64,000 bases of DNA from Halalkalibacter urbisdiaboli (GTDB lineage: Bacteria > Bacillota > Bacilli > Bacillales > Bacillaceae_D), in contig NZ_MVJM01000003.1 of assembly GCF_002156385.1 (NCBI RefSeq), forward strand, positions 1 through 64,000, written 5' to 3'. The translations under genes and the position numbers were made by a program. Under the pieces are notes generated by a model, which did no database searches, had not been told where the DNA came from, and saw nothing but the letters and a program-made list of their open reading frames with translations. Each line of letters begins with the position of its first letter. Positions within the stretch are counted from its first letter, which is position 1. Of this stretch, positions 53,873 through 62,198 are shown piece by piece.

Positions 53873-55297
53873 GTGGCAGAGGAGTACGATTTAGTCATAC
53901 TTGGCGCGGGAACAGGTGGCTATGTAGCTGCAATCCGAGCTGCTCAATACGGGCTGAAGGTAGCCATTGTAGAAAAAGATAAGCTTGGGGGAACTTGCCT
54001 TCATAAAGGATGTATACCTAGTAAGGCTTTACTCCGAAGTGCCGAGGTCTTTGCAACAGTCAAACGTGCGGACGATTTTGGAGTTTCGACAAGTGGAGTT
54101 TCGCTTGATTTTTCGAAAGTTCAGAAACGAAAAGAAACCATTATTAAGCAGCTCTATCAGGGCGTTAAACAGTTAATGAATAAAGGAAAGATTGATGTAT
54201 TTGAAGGGACGGGTAGAATTCTAGGTCCTTCGATCTTTTCTCCGACACCTGGAACTGTTTCTGTAGAAATGGCAAATGGTGAGGAAAACAAAATGCTGAT
54301 AGGTCAAAATGTCATTATAGCAACAGGCTCATCTGCAAGAACCATTGCAGGTCTCGACGTCGATGGTTCACAAATTCTTACATCTGAAGAAGCATTAGAA
54401 CTAGAGTCGCTGCCGACGTCGATGATTATTGTAGGTGGTGGCGTGATTGGGATTGAATGGGCGTCAATGCTAGCGGATTTTGGTGTAGATGTTACTGTCC
54501 TTGAAGCTGGCCCACAGATTCTTCCGACAGAAGATATAGATATTACCCGTGAGGCAACGAAACTATTAAAGAAAAAGGGCGTTCAAATAATGACGTCTGC
54601 AAAAATAGACGTGGACTCTTTGGAGAAAAGCGAAGAGCATGTATCGATTACATATGAAATGAATGAAAACAAAGAACGAATTCAAGCAGATAAATTACTT
54701 CTTTCAGTTGGTCGTCGTGCAAATGTAAAGGGGATAGGACTCGAAAATACTGATATTGAGGTTGAAGATGGTTCAATCGTTGTAAATGAATTTTATCAAA
54801 CGAAGGAATCTCATATTTACGCGATAGGGGATGTGATTGGCGGGTTGCAGCTAGCGCATGTTGCCTCTCATGAGGGACTAATAGCTGTTGACCATCTGGC
54901 ACGCAAAAAGCCAACACCAATCGATTATCTGTCGGTTCCAAAATGTATTTATAGTCATCCTGAAATTGCGAGTGTTGGGTTGACGGAGGAAGAGGCAGTA
55001 GAAAAGGGCTATAAAGTAAAAGTGGGAAGATTCCCTTTTAAAGGAATTGGGAAAGCACTAGTTTTCGGGGAGACTGACGGGTTTGTTAAACTAATAGCAA
55101 ATGAAGAGAATGATGATTTACTTGGTATACATATGATTGGTCCACATGTAACTGACATGATTTCTGAAGCGGCTATTGCGAAAGTATTAGATGCTGCACA
55201 TTGGGAAGTCGCACAAACGATTCACCCACACCCTACTTTATCAGAAATTATTGGCGAGGCTGCATTAGCAGTAGATGGACTAGCAATCCATTCATAA
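53873..55297 (+). CDS. lpdV: Dihydrolipoyl dehydrogenase (branched-chain keto-acid complex E3)
   Basis: An FAD disulfide reductase that re-oxidises dihydrolipoyl groups of the E2. The 474 residues, exactly the B. subtilis LpdV length from the GTG at 53873, begin with AEEYDLVILGAGTGGYVAA. The redox pair is in GGTCLHKGCIPSKAL. The NAD motif is VGGGVIGIEWAS and the catalytic His is in TIHPHPTLSE. GAGGGG lies six bases before GTG; upstream starts at 53831 or 53867 lack a good site. It heads lpdV-bkdAA-bkdAB-bkdB. Confidence 0.95.
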   Translation: MAEEYDLVILGAGTGGYVAAIRAAQYGLKVAIVEKDKLGGTCLHKGCIPSKALLRSAEVFATVKRADDFGVSTSGVSLDFSKVQKRKETIIKQLYQGVKQLMNKGKIDVFEGTGRILGPSIFSPTPGTVSVEMANGEENKMLIGQNVIIATGSSARTIAGLDVDGSQILTSEEALELESLPTSMIIVGGGVIGIEWASMLADFGVDVTVLEAGPQILPTEDIDITREATKLLKKKGVQIMTSAKIDVDSLEKSEEHVSITYEMNENKERIQADKLLLSVGRRANVKGIGLENTDIEVEDGSIVVNEFYQTKESHIYAIGDVIGGLQLAHVASHEGLIAVDHLARKKPTPIDYLSVPKCIYSHPEIASVGLTEEEAVEKGYKVKVGRFPFKGIGKALVFGETDGFVKLIANEENDDLLGIHMIGPHVTDMISEAAIAKVLDAAHWEVAQTIHPHPTLSEIIGEAALAVDGLAIHS

Positions 55298-55313
55298 TAA
55301 AGGAGGAAATACA

Positions 55314-56306
55314 ATGTCTGGAAACCGACACCAAGCATTAGGCTTATCAGATGATAAGGTGTTAAATATGTACGAAATGATGCTTCTTGCACGAAAAATT
55401 GATGAACGGATGTGGTTATTAAATCGAGCAGGAAAGATCCCATTCGTCGTATCATGCCAAGGACAGGAAGCAGCTCAAATTGGGGCGTCGTTCGCACTTG
55501 ATCGTGAAAAAGACTATATTCTACCATACTACCGTGATTTAGGTGTTGTCTTAGCTTTCGGAATGACGACGCGTGAAGTCATGCTTTCAAATTTTGCTAA
55601 GGCGGAGGATCCAAACTCGGGCGGACGCCAAATGCCCGGACATTTTGGCCAGCGGAAAAACCGTATTGTGACAGGGTCTTCTCCAGTAACGACTCAGGTG
55701 CCTCATGCGGTCGGGATAGCGTTAGGGGGAAGATTAGAAGGGAAGGATTTTGTAACCTTTACAACCTTCGGCGAAGGCTCATCAAACCAAGGTGATTTCC
55801 ATGAGGGCTTAAACTTTGCCGCAGTTCATAAATTGCCGTGTATTTTCATGTGTGAAAACAATAAATATGCGATTTCTGTTCCACTAGAGAAGCAATTGGC
55901 GTGTGAGAATGTGTCAGACAGAGCAATTGGCTATGGGATGCCTGGGGTGACTGTAGATGGCAATGACCCGCTTGCAGTTTATGAAGCGGTAAAGGAAGCT
56001 GCCGAGCGTGGCCGACGTGGTGAAGGGCCGACGTTAGTCGAAGCTGTTTGTTATCGATTAACGCCACATTCAAGTGATGACGACGACAGAACCTACCGTT
56101 CTCGTGAAGAGGTGGATGATGCGAAGAAGCTTGATCCGATTCATACATTTGCAGACTATTTACGTGAGGTAGGGCTATTAACGGATGAGAGTTTACAGGA
56201 GATGGAAGAGCGAATCGCGAGTCTAATCAATAATGCAACAGATTATGCAGAAAATGCACCGTATGCTGATCCTGAAGATGCTTTAAAGCACGTTTACGCC
56301 GAATAG
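55314..56306 (+). CDS. bkdAA: Branched-chain 2-oxoacid dehydrogenase E1 alpha subunit
   Basis: A TPP-dependent decarboxylase alpha chain, 330 residues. Conserved blocks are GQEAAQIGASFAL, LPYYRDLGVVLAFGM, the TPP motif GEGSSNQGDFHEGLNFAAVHKLPCIFMCENN and the phospho-loop-like YRLTPHSSDDDD. AAAGGAGG precedes the ATG. The complex makes branched acyl-CoA primers for the iso/anteiso fatty acids typical of bacilli. Confidence 0.97.
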   Translation: MSGNRHQALGLSDDKVLNMYEMMLLARKIDERMWLLNRAGKIPFVVSCQGQEAAQIGASFALDREKDYILPYYRDLGVVLAFGMTTREVMLSNFAKAEDPNSGGRQMPGHFGQRKNRIVTGSSPVTTQVPHAVGIALGGRLEGKDFVTFTTFGEGSSNQGDFHEGLNFAAVHKLPCIFMCENNKYAISVPLEKQLACENVSDRAIGYGMPGVTVDGNDPLAVYEAVKEAAERGRRGEGPTLVEAVCYRLTPHSSDDDDRTYRSREEVDDAKKLDPIHTFADYLREVGLLTDESLQEMEERIASLINNATDYAENAPYADPEDALKHVYAE

Positions 56307-56321
56307 GAAGGGGGAAACTAC

Positions 56322-57305
56322 ATGCCAGTAATTTCATATATCGAGGCAGTTACACAAGCATTAAAAGAAGAAATGGAACGAGATGAGAAAGTCTTTGTTC
56401 TTGGGGAAGATGTTGGAGCACGAGGAGGGGTCTTTCGTGCAACGAATGGGTTATATGAACAGTTTGGTGAACAACGTGTGATTGATACTCCACTTGCAGA
56501 ATCAGCAATTGCAGGGGTTGGAGTTGGTGCAGCAATGTATGGCATGCGTCCAGTTGCAGAGATGCAATTTGCTGATTTCATTATGCCAGCTGTAAACCAG
56601 ATTGTTTCCGAGGCGGCTAAGATCCGCTACCGTTCGAATAATGATTGGCAATGTCCAATTACGATCCGAGCACCATATGGCGGTGGGGTTCATGGGGCGC
56701 TGTATCATTCGCAATCGGTCGAAGCGCTGTTTGCAAATGTACCAGGTCTTAAGATTGTCATGCCTTCTACTCCGTATGATGTAAAAGGACTGTTAAAGGC
56801 AGCAATTCGTGACGATGATCCTGTACTCTTTTTTGAACATAAGCGTGCCTACAGGTTAATTAAGGGGGAAGTCCCTGAAGATGACTATACCCTTCCAATA
56901 GGAAAAGCAGATGTAAAAAAAGAAGGCGATGATATTACTGTCATTACATATGGCCTTTGTGTACATTTTGCATTACAAGCCGCTGAACGATTAGAAAAAG
57001 ATGGGATTTCCGCTCATATTCTTGATCTTCGTACAGTCTATCCACTTGATAAAGAAGCGATTATTGAGGCGGCAAGTCGGACAGGTAAAGTTTTATTAGT
57101 AACAGAGGCAAATAAAGAAGGAAGCATTATGAGTGAGGTTGCGGCGATTATTGCCGAGCATTGTTTATTTGATTTAGATGCACCAATTCAACGTTTGGCA
57201 GGTCCAGATGTTCCGGCTATGCCTTATGCGCCTACAATGGAAAAATTCTTTATGGTGAATCCAGAAAAAGTCGAAAAAGCGATGCGAGAATTGGCTGAAT
57301 TTTAG
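56322..57305 (+). CDS. bkdAB: Branched-chain 2-oxoacid dehydrogenase E1 beta subunit
   Basis: A 327-residue beta chain of E1. Typical blocks are FVLGEDVGARGGVFRAT, DTPLAESAIAGVGVGAAMYG, APYGGGVHGALYHSQS with the catalytic His, and PVLFFEHKRAYR. It starts 15 bases after bkdAA with GAAGGGGG upstream, and is followed 16 bases later by bkdB. Confidence 0.97.
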   Translation: MPVISYIEAVTQALKEEMERDEKVFVLGEDVGARGGVFRATNGLYEQFGEQRVIDTPLAESAIAGVGVGAAMYGMRPVAEMQFADFIMPAVNQIVSEAAKIRYRSNNDWQCPITIRAPYGGGVHGALYHSQSVEALFANVPGLKIVMPSTPYDVKGLLKAAIRDDDPVLFFEHKRAYRLIKGEVPEDDYTLPIGKADVKKEGDDITVITYGLCVHFALQAAERLEKDGISAHILDLRTVYPLDKEAIIEAASRTGKVLLVTEANKEGSIMSEVAAIIAEHCLFDLDAPIQRLAGPDVPAMPYAPTMEKFFMVNPEKVEKAMRELAEF

Positions 57306-57321
57306 TAGTAGGGGGAATAAC

Positions 57322-58563
57322 ATGGCGACGAACATTACGATGCCTCAACTTGGAGAAAGTGTAACCGAGGGAACAATTAGTAAATGGCTAGTGAAGCCAG
57401 GTGACAAAGTGAATAAATATGACCCACTTGCTGAGGTTATGACAGATAAGGTGAATGCAGATGTGCCTTCATCCTATACTGGAACAATTAAAGAGCTTCT
57501 TGTGGCCGAGGATGAAACGGTAGCAGTAGGAACCGTTATTTGTACAATTGAGGCGGAGGAAGTACCGAAAGAACTTAAGGCTGAACCAGTAAATCAGCAG
57601 AAAACGGAATCAGTCTTGACAACTTCGGATGATTCACAAAAAAACCGCTACTCTCCTGCGGTGTTGAAATTAGCACAAGAGCACGATATCTCTCTTGAGA
57701 ACGTGAAAGGAACAGGCAAGGGCGGAAGAATTACTCGGAAAGACATTCAGAATATCATTGAGCATGGTCCAGAGACAAACAATGAGGAACCAACGATTCC
57801 TGAAGTGAAAATTGATTTTAAAAAACAACCAGTTCCTGTACCAACACTTAGTACGGACGTAGAGGTACCTGTTACAGGAGTACGCAAAGCCATTGCCGAA
57901 AATATGGTCCGTAGTAAGCATGAGGCGCCGCATGCATGGATGATGGTTGAAGTAGATGTGACAAACCTAGTGAATTATCGCCAACGAGTAAAGGAAAGCT
58001 TTAAGGAACAAGAGGGGATGAATTTAACCTTCTTACCATTTTTCATTAAAGCAACGGTTGAAGCTTTAAAGGAATATCCACAAGTTAATTCAATGTGGGG
58101 AGGAAATAAAATTATTCAAAAGAAGGATATCAACGTTTCTGTCGCTGTGGCAGCAGAGGATGCATTGTTTGTTCCGGTGATTAAGCAGGCCGATGAAAAG
58201 ACGATAAAAGGTCTTGCGCGAGAAGTGCAAAATTTAGCAAACAAAGCTCGTACGGGTCAGTTAACATTGGCTGATACTGAAGGTGGAACGTTTACGATAA
58301 ATAATACAGGTTCCTTTGGTTCAATTCTCTCAACACCGATTATTAATCAGCCCCAAGCGGCGATTTTATCGATTGAATCAATTGTGAAAAAGCCGGTAGT
58401 TATCGAGAGTGAAGTCGGTGACGTGATTGCGATTCGAAGTATGGTGAATTTATGCTTGTCTCTAGATCACCGAATTCTTGACGGATTAATCTGCGGACGC
58501 TTCCTTGCCCGAGTGAAGGAAAAATTAGAAAACATGAACGAAAAAACAATTTCAATTTATTAA
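57322..58563 (+). CDS. bkdB: Branched-chain 2-oxoacid dehydrogenase E2 (lipoamide acyltransferase)
   Basis: A 413-residue acyltransferase core of the complex. The lipoyl domain (1-80) has Lys43 in MTDKVNADVPS. The peripheral subunit-binding domain (~110-145) has SPAVLKLAQEHDI and GTGKGGRITRKDI. The catalytic domain ends with SLDHRILDGLICGRFL carrying the catalytic His. Lipoylation would rely on the LipM route. A terminator follows. Confidence 0.97.
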   Translation: MATNITMPQLGESVTEGTISKWLVKPGDKVNKYDPLAEVMTDKVNADVPSSYTGTIKELLVAEDETVAVGTVICTIEAEEVPKELKAEPVNQQKTESVLTTSDDSQKNRYSPAVLKLAQEHDISLENVKGTGKGGRITRKDIQNIIEHGPETNNEEPTIPEVKIDFKKQPVPVPTLSTDVEVPVTGVRKAIAENMVRSKHEAPHAWMMVEVDVTNLVNYRQRVKESFKEQEGMNLTFLPFFIKATVEALKEYPQVNSMWGGNKIIQKKDINVSVAVAAEDALFVPVIKQADEKTIKGLAREVQNLANKARTGQLTLADTEGGTFTINNTGSFGSILSTPIINQPQAAILSIESIVKKPVVIESEVGDVIAIRSMVNLCLSLDHRILDGLICGRFLARVKEKLENMNEKTISIY

Positions 58564-58586
58564 TAATAAAAAATAGTTTAATTTAT

Positions 58587-58631
58587 GAGGGCACTGAAAA
58601 AGGGAAACTCACCCTTTTTCAGTGCCCTCTA
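58587..58631 (+). terminator. Terminator of the bkd operon (H3-type hairpin)
   Basis: A perfect stem GAGGGCACTGAAAAAGGG with its complement, loop AAACTCA-like, followed by TATTTTA. It is the same hairpin module (H3) that closes the composite repeats at 7964, 33796 and 50341, here without the rest of the array. Confidence 0.88.
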
Positions 58632-58760
58632 TTTTACTTAGTTGAAGTCTGCGGATTGTCTTAAGTAGTTTCTCCCATTTTTAGAACATTTCCTTGAACA
58701 TACATGTTTTTCTAGTTAGTGGTTACGCTATGGTTACTATCAAGAAAGGGTGACCATTTT

Positions 58761-59243
58761 ATGAAACGATTTCATCAGCTGTTTTTACTATCGCAAGCTG
58801 CTTTTGTTGTTTGTATGCTCTCCATTTCACTAATGCAGCCTGTCTTTGCAGAGGATGAGCAAAGCAAGGAACCGAGCCAAGAGCATTGTCAGCATAATAA
58901 GGAAATGTTCAAAAAGATGCAAGTTCACATGGATTTTTACCATGAGTTGCTTGCCGAAAAATATGCACCAAATCACACAGAGGAATGGCATGAGATTCGC
59001 AAAGAACGGGATTTACTTAGAAAAAAAATAAATGAAGCAAAAAAACGCGGCGAGCTTGTTAATGAGCACAAAAACGAAGACTTTAAGGCTTTTTTTGAAA
59101 AGCATAAACAGCTACAAGTTGATTTTAGAGATGCCGTTGAAAAACGTGATGATGAAAAGATTAAACAACTTCTACCTCAGTTATTTGAACAGCATCGGCA
59201 AATGAACGAAATGTTAAAAAAGAAATTAGAGGGAGTAAATTAA
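58761..59243 (+). CDS. Secreted helical protein of unknown function
   Basis: A 160-residue protein with a Sec signal peptide (FLLSQAAFVVCMLSISLMQP, cleavage likely after VFA at ~32). The mature part is hydrophilic and almost entirely charged helix, rich in Lys, Glu, His and Gln, with QHNKEMFKKMQVHMDFYHELLAEKYAP and RRQMNEMLKKKLEG-like repeats of heptad character. No known domain is recognised. GAAAGGGTGA precedes ATG 58761. It is monocistronic between bkdB and the zinc lipoprotein. Confidence 0.75.
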   Translation: MKRFHQLFLLSQAAFVVCMLSISLMQPVFAEDEQSKEPSQEHCQHNKEMFKKMQVHMDFYHELLAEKYAPNHTEEWHEIRKERDLLRKKINEAKKRGELVNEHKNEDFKAFFEKHKQLQVDFRDAVEKRDDEKIKQLLPQLFEQHRQMNEMLKKKLEGVN

Positions 59244-59391
59244 ACTCGCTCTAATGTTACAATCGTTCATTTCGAGGAGCAAAGCCAATGCTTTAGCATG
59301 TTTCAAAAAAATGGCAATATAGTTAAGAAGGTGTTAGTGAAATGCTAACACTTTTTTCTATGTATCGGAGTCACAGAATTGGGCAATCTCG

Positions 59392-59452
59392 TTTACAAAT
59401 CGTAGACATTACGATATAATTCAAAACGAGACAAAACGTAATTATTACGAAA
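59392..59452 (+). promoter_or_regulatory. Promoter with two Zur boxes upstream of znuA
   Basis: TTTACA (59392-59397), 17 bp, TATAAT (59415-59420). It is overlapped by one site ATCGTAGACATTACGAT (59399-59415) and followed by a second AACGTAATTATTACGAA (59435-59451). Both match the Bacillus Zur operator TCGTAATNATTACGA, the second almost perfectly. Zinc-bound Zur would block RNA polymerase and its progress. Confidence 0.82.
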
Positions 59453-59462
59453 GGGGAACGTT

Positions 59463-60581
59463 ATGAAATTGAAAGAGAGTTTATTTGCAATGATGCTCGT
59501 TCTTTCATCTTTTCTTGTGGCTTGTGGAGGCGAAGGAGAAAAAACGACAGATGAAGAGGTTACGGCTGACATCGAGGAAGATATCGTTGAAAGTACGGAA
59601 TCATTAAATTTATTTACAACTATTTATCCATTAGAGGATTTTGCTAACAAAATTGGCGGTGAATTCGTTCATGTAACGAATTTAGTACCAATTGGGGCAG
59701 ATGCTCATACATTTGAGCCAACGGCAAAGCAAATGATTGAGGTCGTTGAAGGAGATGCGTTTATTTATAACGGTGCAGGGTTAGAAGGATTTGTTGACGC
59801 AATTATTGATACAGTTGAAGGGGAAAATCTTAAGATTGTGAAAGCGTCAGAGGGTATTGATCTAATTGATTTTGGTTCTGACGAGCATGATGAGCACGCT
59901 CATGAGGAAGAAGCTGCTCACGCTCATGAGGAAGAGGGACATGAGGAAGAAGCTGCTCACGCTCATGAGGAAGAAGGGCATGAGGATGAGCATGGTCACG
60001 AGCATGAGGAAGAAGCACACGAAGAGTCTGTTCATGAGGACGAGCAAGAGCATAACCATGATGAAGATCCACATGTTTGGCTTGATCCAGTACGCTCTAT
60101 AAAGCTAGCTGAAAATATTAAAGATACGTTAGTTGAATTAATGCCTGAACAGGAAGCTTATTTTACAACAAATTTTGACCAAGTAAAGGCTGAACTTGAA
60201 GCAATAGATGCAGAATTTAAAGAAATGAGTGAGGCTGCCAACAAAGATTCATTCCTTGTTTCTCATGCAGGGTATGGTTATTGGGAAGCGCGTTACGATG
60301 TTCACCAAATCGGCATTGCTGGTCTCTCACCGACAAATGAACCGTCACAGCGTCAGCTTCAAGATATCATTCAATTAGCAAAAGAAAAGGAATTGAATCA
60401 TATTTTATTTGAACAGAACATTACTCCTAAGGTTGCTGAAATTGTAAAAAATGAGGTAGAGGCAGAAGTGTTATACCTACATAACCTTGAAGCACTTAGT
60501 AAGGAAGATGTAGAGAATGGTGAAGATTATTTTTCTTTAATGAAAAAGAATATTGAATCGCTACGTACAGCTTTACAATAA
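59463..60581 (+). CDS. znuA: Zinc ABC transporter substrate-binding lipoprotein
   Basis: A 372-residue cluster A-I metal-binding protein. The signal peptide ends in a lipobox, SSFLVACGG (Cys21), so it is membrane-anchored. Zinc ligands expected in PIGADAHTFEP, EDPHVWLDP and LVSHAGYGYW are present. A long His/Glu-rich loop (~140-200) contains two exact 13-residue repeats HEEEAAHAHEEEG (59901-59978). This marks ZnuA/AdcA rather than Mn-binding relatives. The permease and ATPase genes are not adjacent. Zur boxes upstream predict expression in zinc starvation. Confidence 0.92.
   Translation: MKLKESLFAMMLVLSSFLVACGGEGEKTTDEEVTADIEEDIVESTESLNLFTTIYPLEDFANKIGGEFVHVTNLVPIGADAHTFEPTAKQMIEVVEGDAFIYNGAGLEGFVDAIIDTVEGENLKIVKASEGIDLIDFGSDEHDEHAHEEEAAHAHEEEGHEEEAAHAHEEEGHEDEHGHEHEEEAHEESVHEDEQEHNHDEDPHVWLDPVRSIKLAENIKDTLVELMPEQEAYFTTNFDQVKAELEAIDAEFKEMSEAANKDSFLVSHAGYGYWEARYDVHQIGIAGLSPTNEPSQRQLQDIIQLAKEKELNHILFEQNITPKVAEIVKNEVEAEVLYLHNLEALSKEDVENGEDYFSLMKKNIESLRTALQ
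59901..59978 (+). repeat. Tandem 39-bp coding repeat in znuA
   Basis: Two tandem 39-bp units (59901-59939 and 59940-59978) encode 13 residues each of the His/Glu-rich zinc loop. A third partial unit follows at 59979. Near-identity at the DNA level suggests recent slippage expansion. Confidence 0.85.
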
Positions 60582-60587
60582 GAATAC

Positions 60588-60641
60588 AATAGGGGTGTCA
60601 TAAGGGGGGGAAGTTGCCTGAATGATGCCCCTATTATTTGT
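60588..60641 (+). terminator. Terminator of znuA
   Basis: A stem AATAGGGGTGTCAT pairs with ATGATGCCCCTATT (one bulge) and is followed by ATTTGTTGTT. It starts six bases after the znuA stop. Confidence 0.75.
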
Positions 60642-60738
60642 TGTTGCTATACATAAACGTAAGCAATTTTATTTGGTTTATTTTTAAGAAAAGGTTACAA
60701 TAGTAGTAAGAATTTCATGGTAGGAGGCGTTATCATCT

Positions 60739-61167
60739 ATGCAATTTAACTTTTTTATGAATGATGTCGTAGAAATCGCTCGTAAGGAAATGGTTGAAGC
60801 CGGTTATCAAGAACTTACAACCCCTGAAGACGTTGACCAGGTTTTGAATGAGGAAGGTACGACACTTGTTATGATAAACTCAGTTTGTGGCTGTGCTGGT
60901 GGGATTGCTCGTCCAGCTGCAGCTTATATGAAGAACTACGATAAAAAACCAGATCGTTTTGTTACTGTATTTGCAGGACAGGACAAGGAAGCGACGGCAA
61001 AAGCACGTAGCTATTTTACTGGATATGCGCCATCTTCCCCTTCGTTCGCGTTGTTAAAAGATGGGGAAATTTTAACGATGGTTGAACGCCACGAAATTGA
61101 AGGACATGAACCAATTCAAGTTGTTCAAAAGCTCGAGAAGGCTTTTGATGAGTATTGTGGTGCATAA
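60739..61167 (+). CDS. brxB: Bacilliredoxin BrxB (YqiW/YphP family)
   Basis: A 142-residue thioredoxin-fold protein that removes bacillithiol from mixed disulfides. The redox motif CGC (Cys50, Cys52) lies in [33 protein letters not shown] is a further family block. In B. subtilis yqiW follows bkdB; here two genes intervene. Designation BrxB over BrxA rests on this context. TAGGAGGCG precedes the ATG. Confidence 0.93.
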   Translation: MQFNFFMNDVVEIARKEMVEAGYQELTTPEDVDQVLNEEGTTLVMINSVCGCAGGIARPAAAYMKNYDKKPDRFVTVFAGQDKEATAKARSYFTGYAPSSPSFALLKDGEILTMVERHEIEGHEPIQVVQKLEKAFDEYCGA

Positions 61168-61182
61168 AGGCATGACAAAAGG

Positions 61183-61226
61183 ATTGATCCAAATCGTTGA
61201 TATCGATTGGAGCAATCCTTTTTTAA
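61183..61226 (+). terminator. Terminator of brxB
   Basis: A stem AGGATTGATCCAA with complement TTGGAGCAATCCT (one bulge), with an inner ATCG/CGAT pairing, ends in TTTTTT. Confidence 0.85.
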
Positions 61227-61325
61227 TAGGATTAGAAAGAGTCGTTTAGTATTTGAGCACAAACTCGTCTCTCTAGAAAAAATATGCTATAATAATCCAG
61301 ATATTGATAAAGGAGTGGGCAATTC

Positions 61326-61688
61326 ATGCAACCATTGTACGAACAGATTCAAGTGTATTTAAATATGGATGAGGAAATTTCATTTAAAGAGTTTAGTGAC
61401 TATTATAAAAAAGTGATTGACGAGCTAGCACAATCTAATGAAGGTTATGATGAAGAGACCGTTTGGAAAGCTTTATTTATCGTTGAAAATGTTATGTCTA
61501 ACGCAGAGGGCCGTGCAAAAGAAAAAAAGGGAAGCGAATCAAAGAAATATACAAAGATGGCACAACGTTTACAGCTTTGGGCAAAAAACTTAGCAGCACG
61601 TCTTGGTGCGGCTGGCTATACAGAGGACGATATTAATGAAAGATTTAATGTAATGTTTGAAGAAGGTACATCCGCAAAGCAAGCATAA
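61326..61688 (+). CDS. Hypothetical protein
   Basis: A 120-residue, mostly helical acidic protein, not recognised. It has no signal peptide or membrane segment. It starts MQPLYEQIQVYLNMDEEISF and holds the motif ETVWKALFIVENVMSNAEGRAKEK, which looks conserved in style. AAAGGAGTGG precedes the ATG, TATAAT-like sequence (CTATAATAATC) lies ~40 bp upstream and a terminator follows. These signs make it a likely real, single-gene unit. Confidence 0.75.
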   Translation: MQPLYEQIQVYLNMDEEISFKEFSDYYKKVIDELAQSNEGYDEETVWKALFIVENVMSNAEGRAKEKKGSESKKYTKMAQRLQLWAKNLAARLGAAGYTEDDINERFNVMFEEGTSAKQA

Positions 61689-61693
61689 TAAAT

Positions 61694-61743
61694 GGAAGGG
61701 AGGGGAGTAAAACCTTGACATCTCTTCCCTTTTGTTATATATT
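61694..61743 (+). promoter_or_regulatory. Overlapping terminator and tRNA-Arg promoter
   Basis: GGAAGGGAGGGGAG (61694-61707) can pair with CTCTTCCC (61722-61729) before a T-run, ending the upstream gene. Inside and beyond it lie TTGACA (61715-61720), 17 bp, TATATT (61738-61743), a near-consensus promoter for the tRNA that starts at 61767. Confidence 0.75.
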
Positions 61744-61766
61744 AGATTATGTCGCTCATAAGGAAT

Positions 61767-61841
61767 GCGCCTATGGTGAAAGGGATATCATTCAAGATTC
61801 CGGTTCTTGCGTTGTAGGTTCGAGTCCTACTAGGCGCGCCA
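61767..61841 (+). tRNA. tRNA-Arg (CCG)
   Basis: A 75-nt cloverleaf. Acceptor stem GCGCCTA/TAGGCGC, anticodon stem CAAGA/TCTTG with loop TTCCGGT (anticodon CCG), T-arm GTAGGTTCGAGTCCTAC, and encoded CCA after discriminator G. It stands alone with its own promoter and terminator. It reads the rare CGG codon. Confidence 0.94.
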
Positions 61842-61858
61842 ATTATACATACTACTAT

Positions 61859-61896
61859 AAACCTCGATTATTTAATTCGAGGTTTATTTTTTTTTT
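61859..61896 (+). terminator. Terminator of tRNA-Arg
   Basis: A stem AAACCTCGA/TCGAGGTTT around an AT loop is followed by ten T residues. The rest of the gap to 62198 holds no gene; a weakly similar piece of the composite repeat boxes (GCAATGGCTAATACTCGTCA) is near 61986. Confidence 0.92.
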
Positions 61897-62198
61897 AGAG
61901 ATTACTAGTTTAACTGCTATTTGGATATTTCTAAGCTTCATATTCTGAAGCTCTCATTTATGCAGGGGGCTCTGCACTAAAGTCGCAATGGCTAATACTC
62001 GTCATTCGCCCATTATGGGAACTCACTCTTAGCTGAGCGCTCATTATTGCTGTTATAATATCATTACAGGTAATACAACCTACTTACAGATGTTTTCATC
62101 GCCAATCCATTGATAAATAGAATGATAGGTTTTTAAAATCAGGATAGAGGGTATAAATAAAAGGATAAAGCAATTATAAATATAAAGGATGATTAGAA

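Noticed and set aside
61715-61948. 77-codon ORF
   Set aside because: It reads through tRNA-Arg(CCG) and its terminator.
61767-62198. tRNA-Arg as an integration site for a mobile island
   Set aside because: No integrase, no direct repeat of the tRNA 3' end and no change in gene style are visible downstream within the window.
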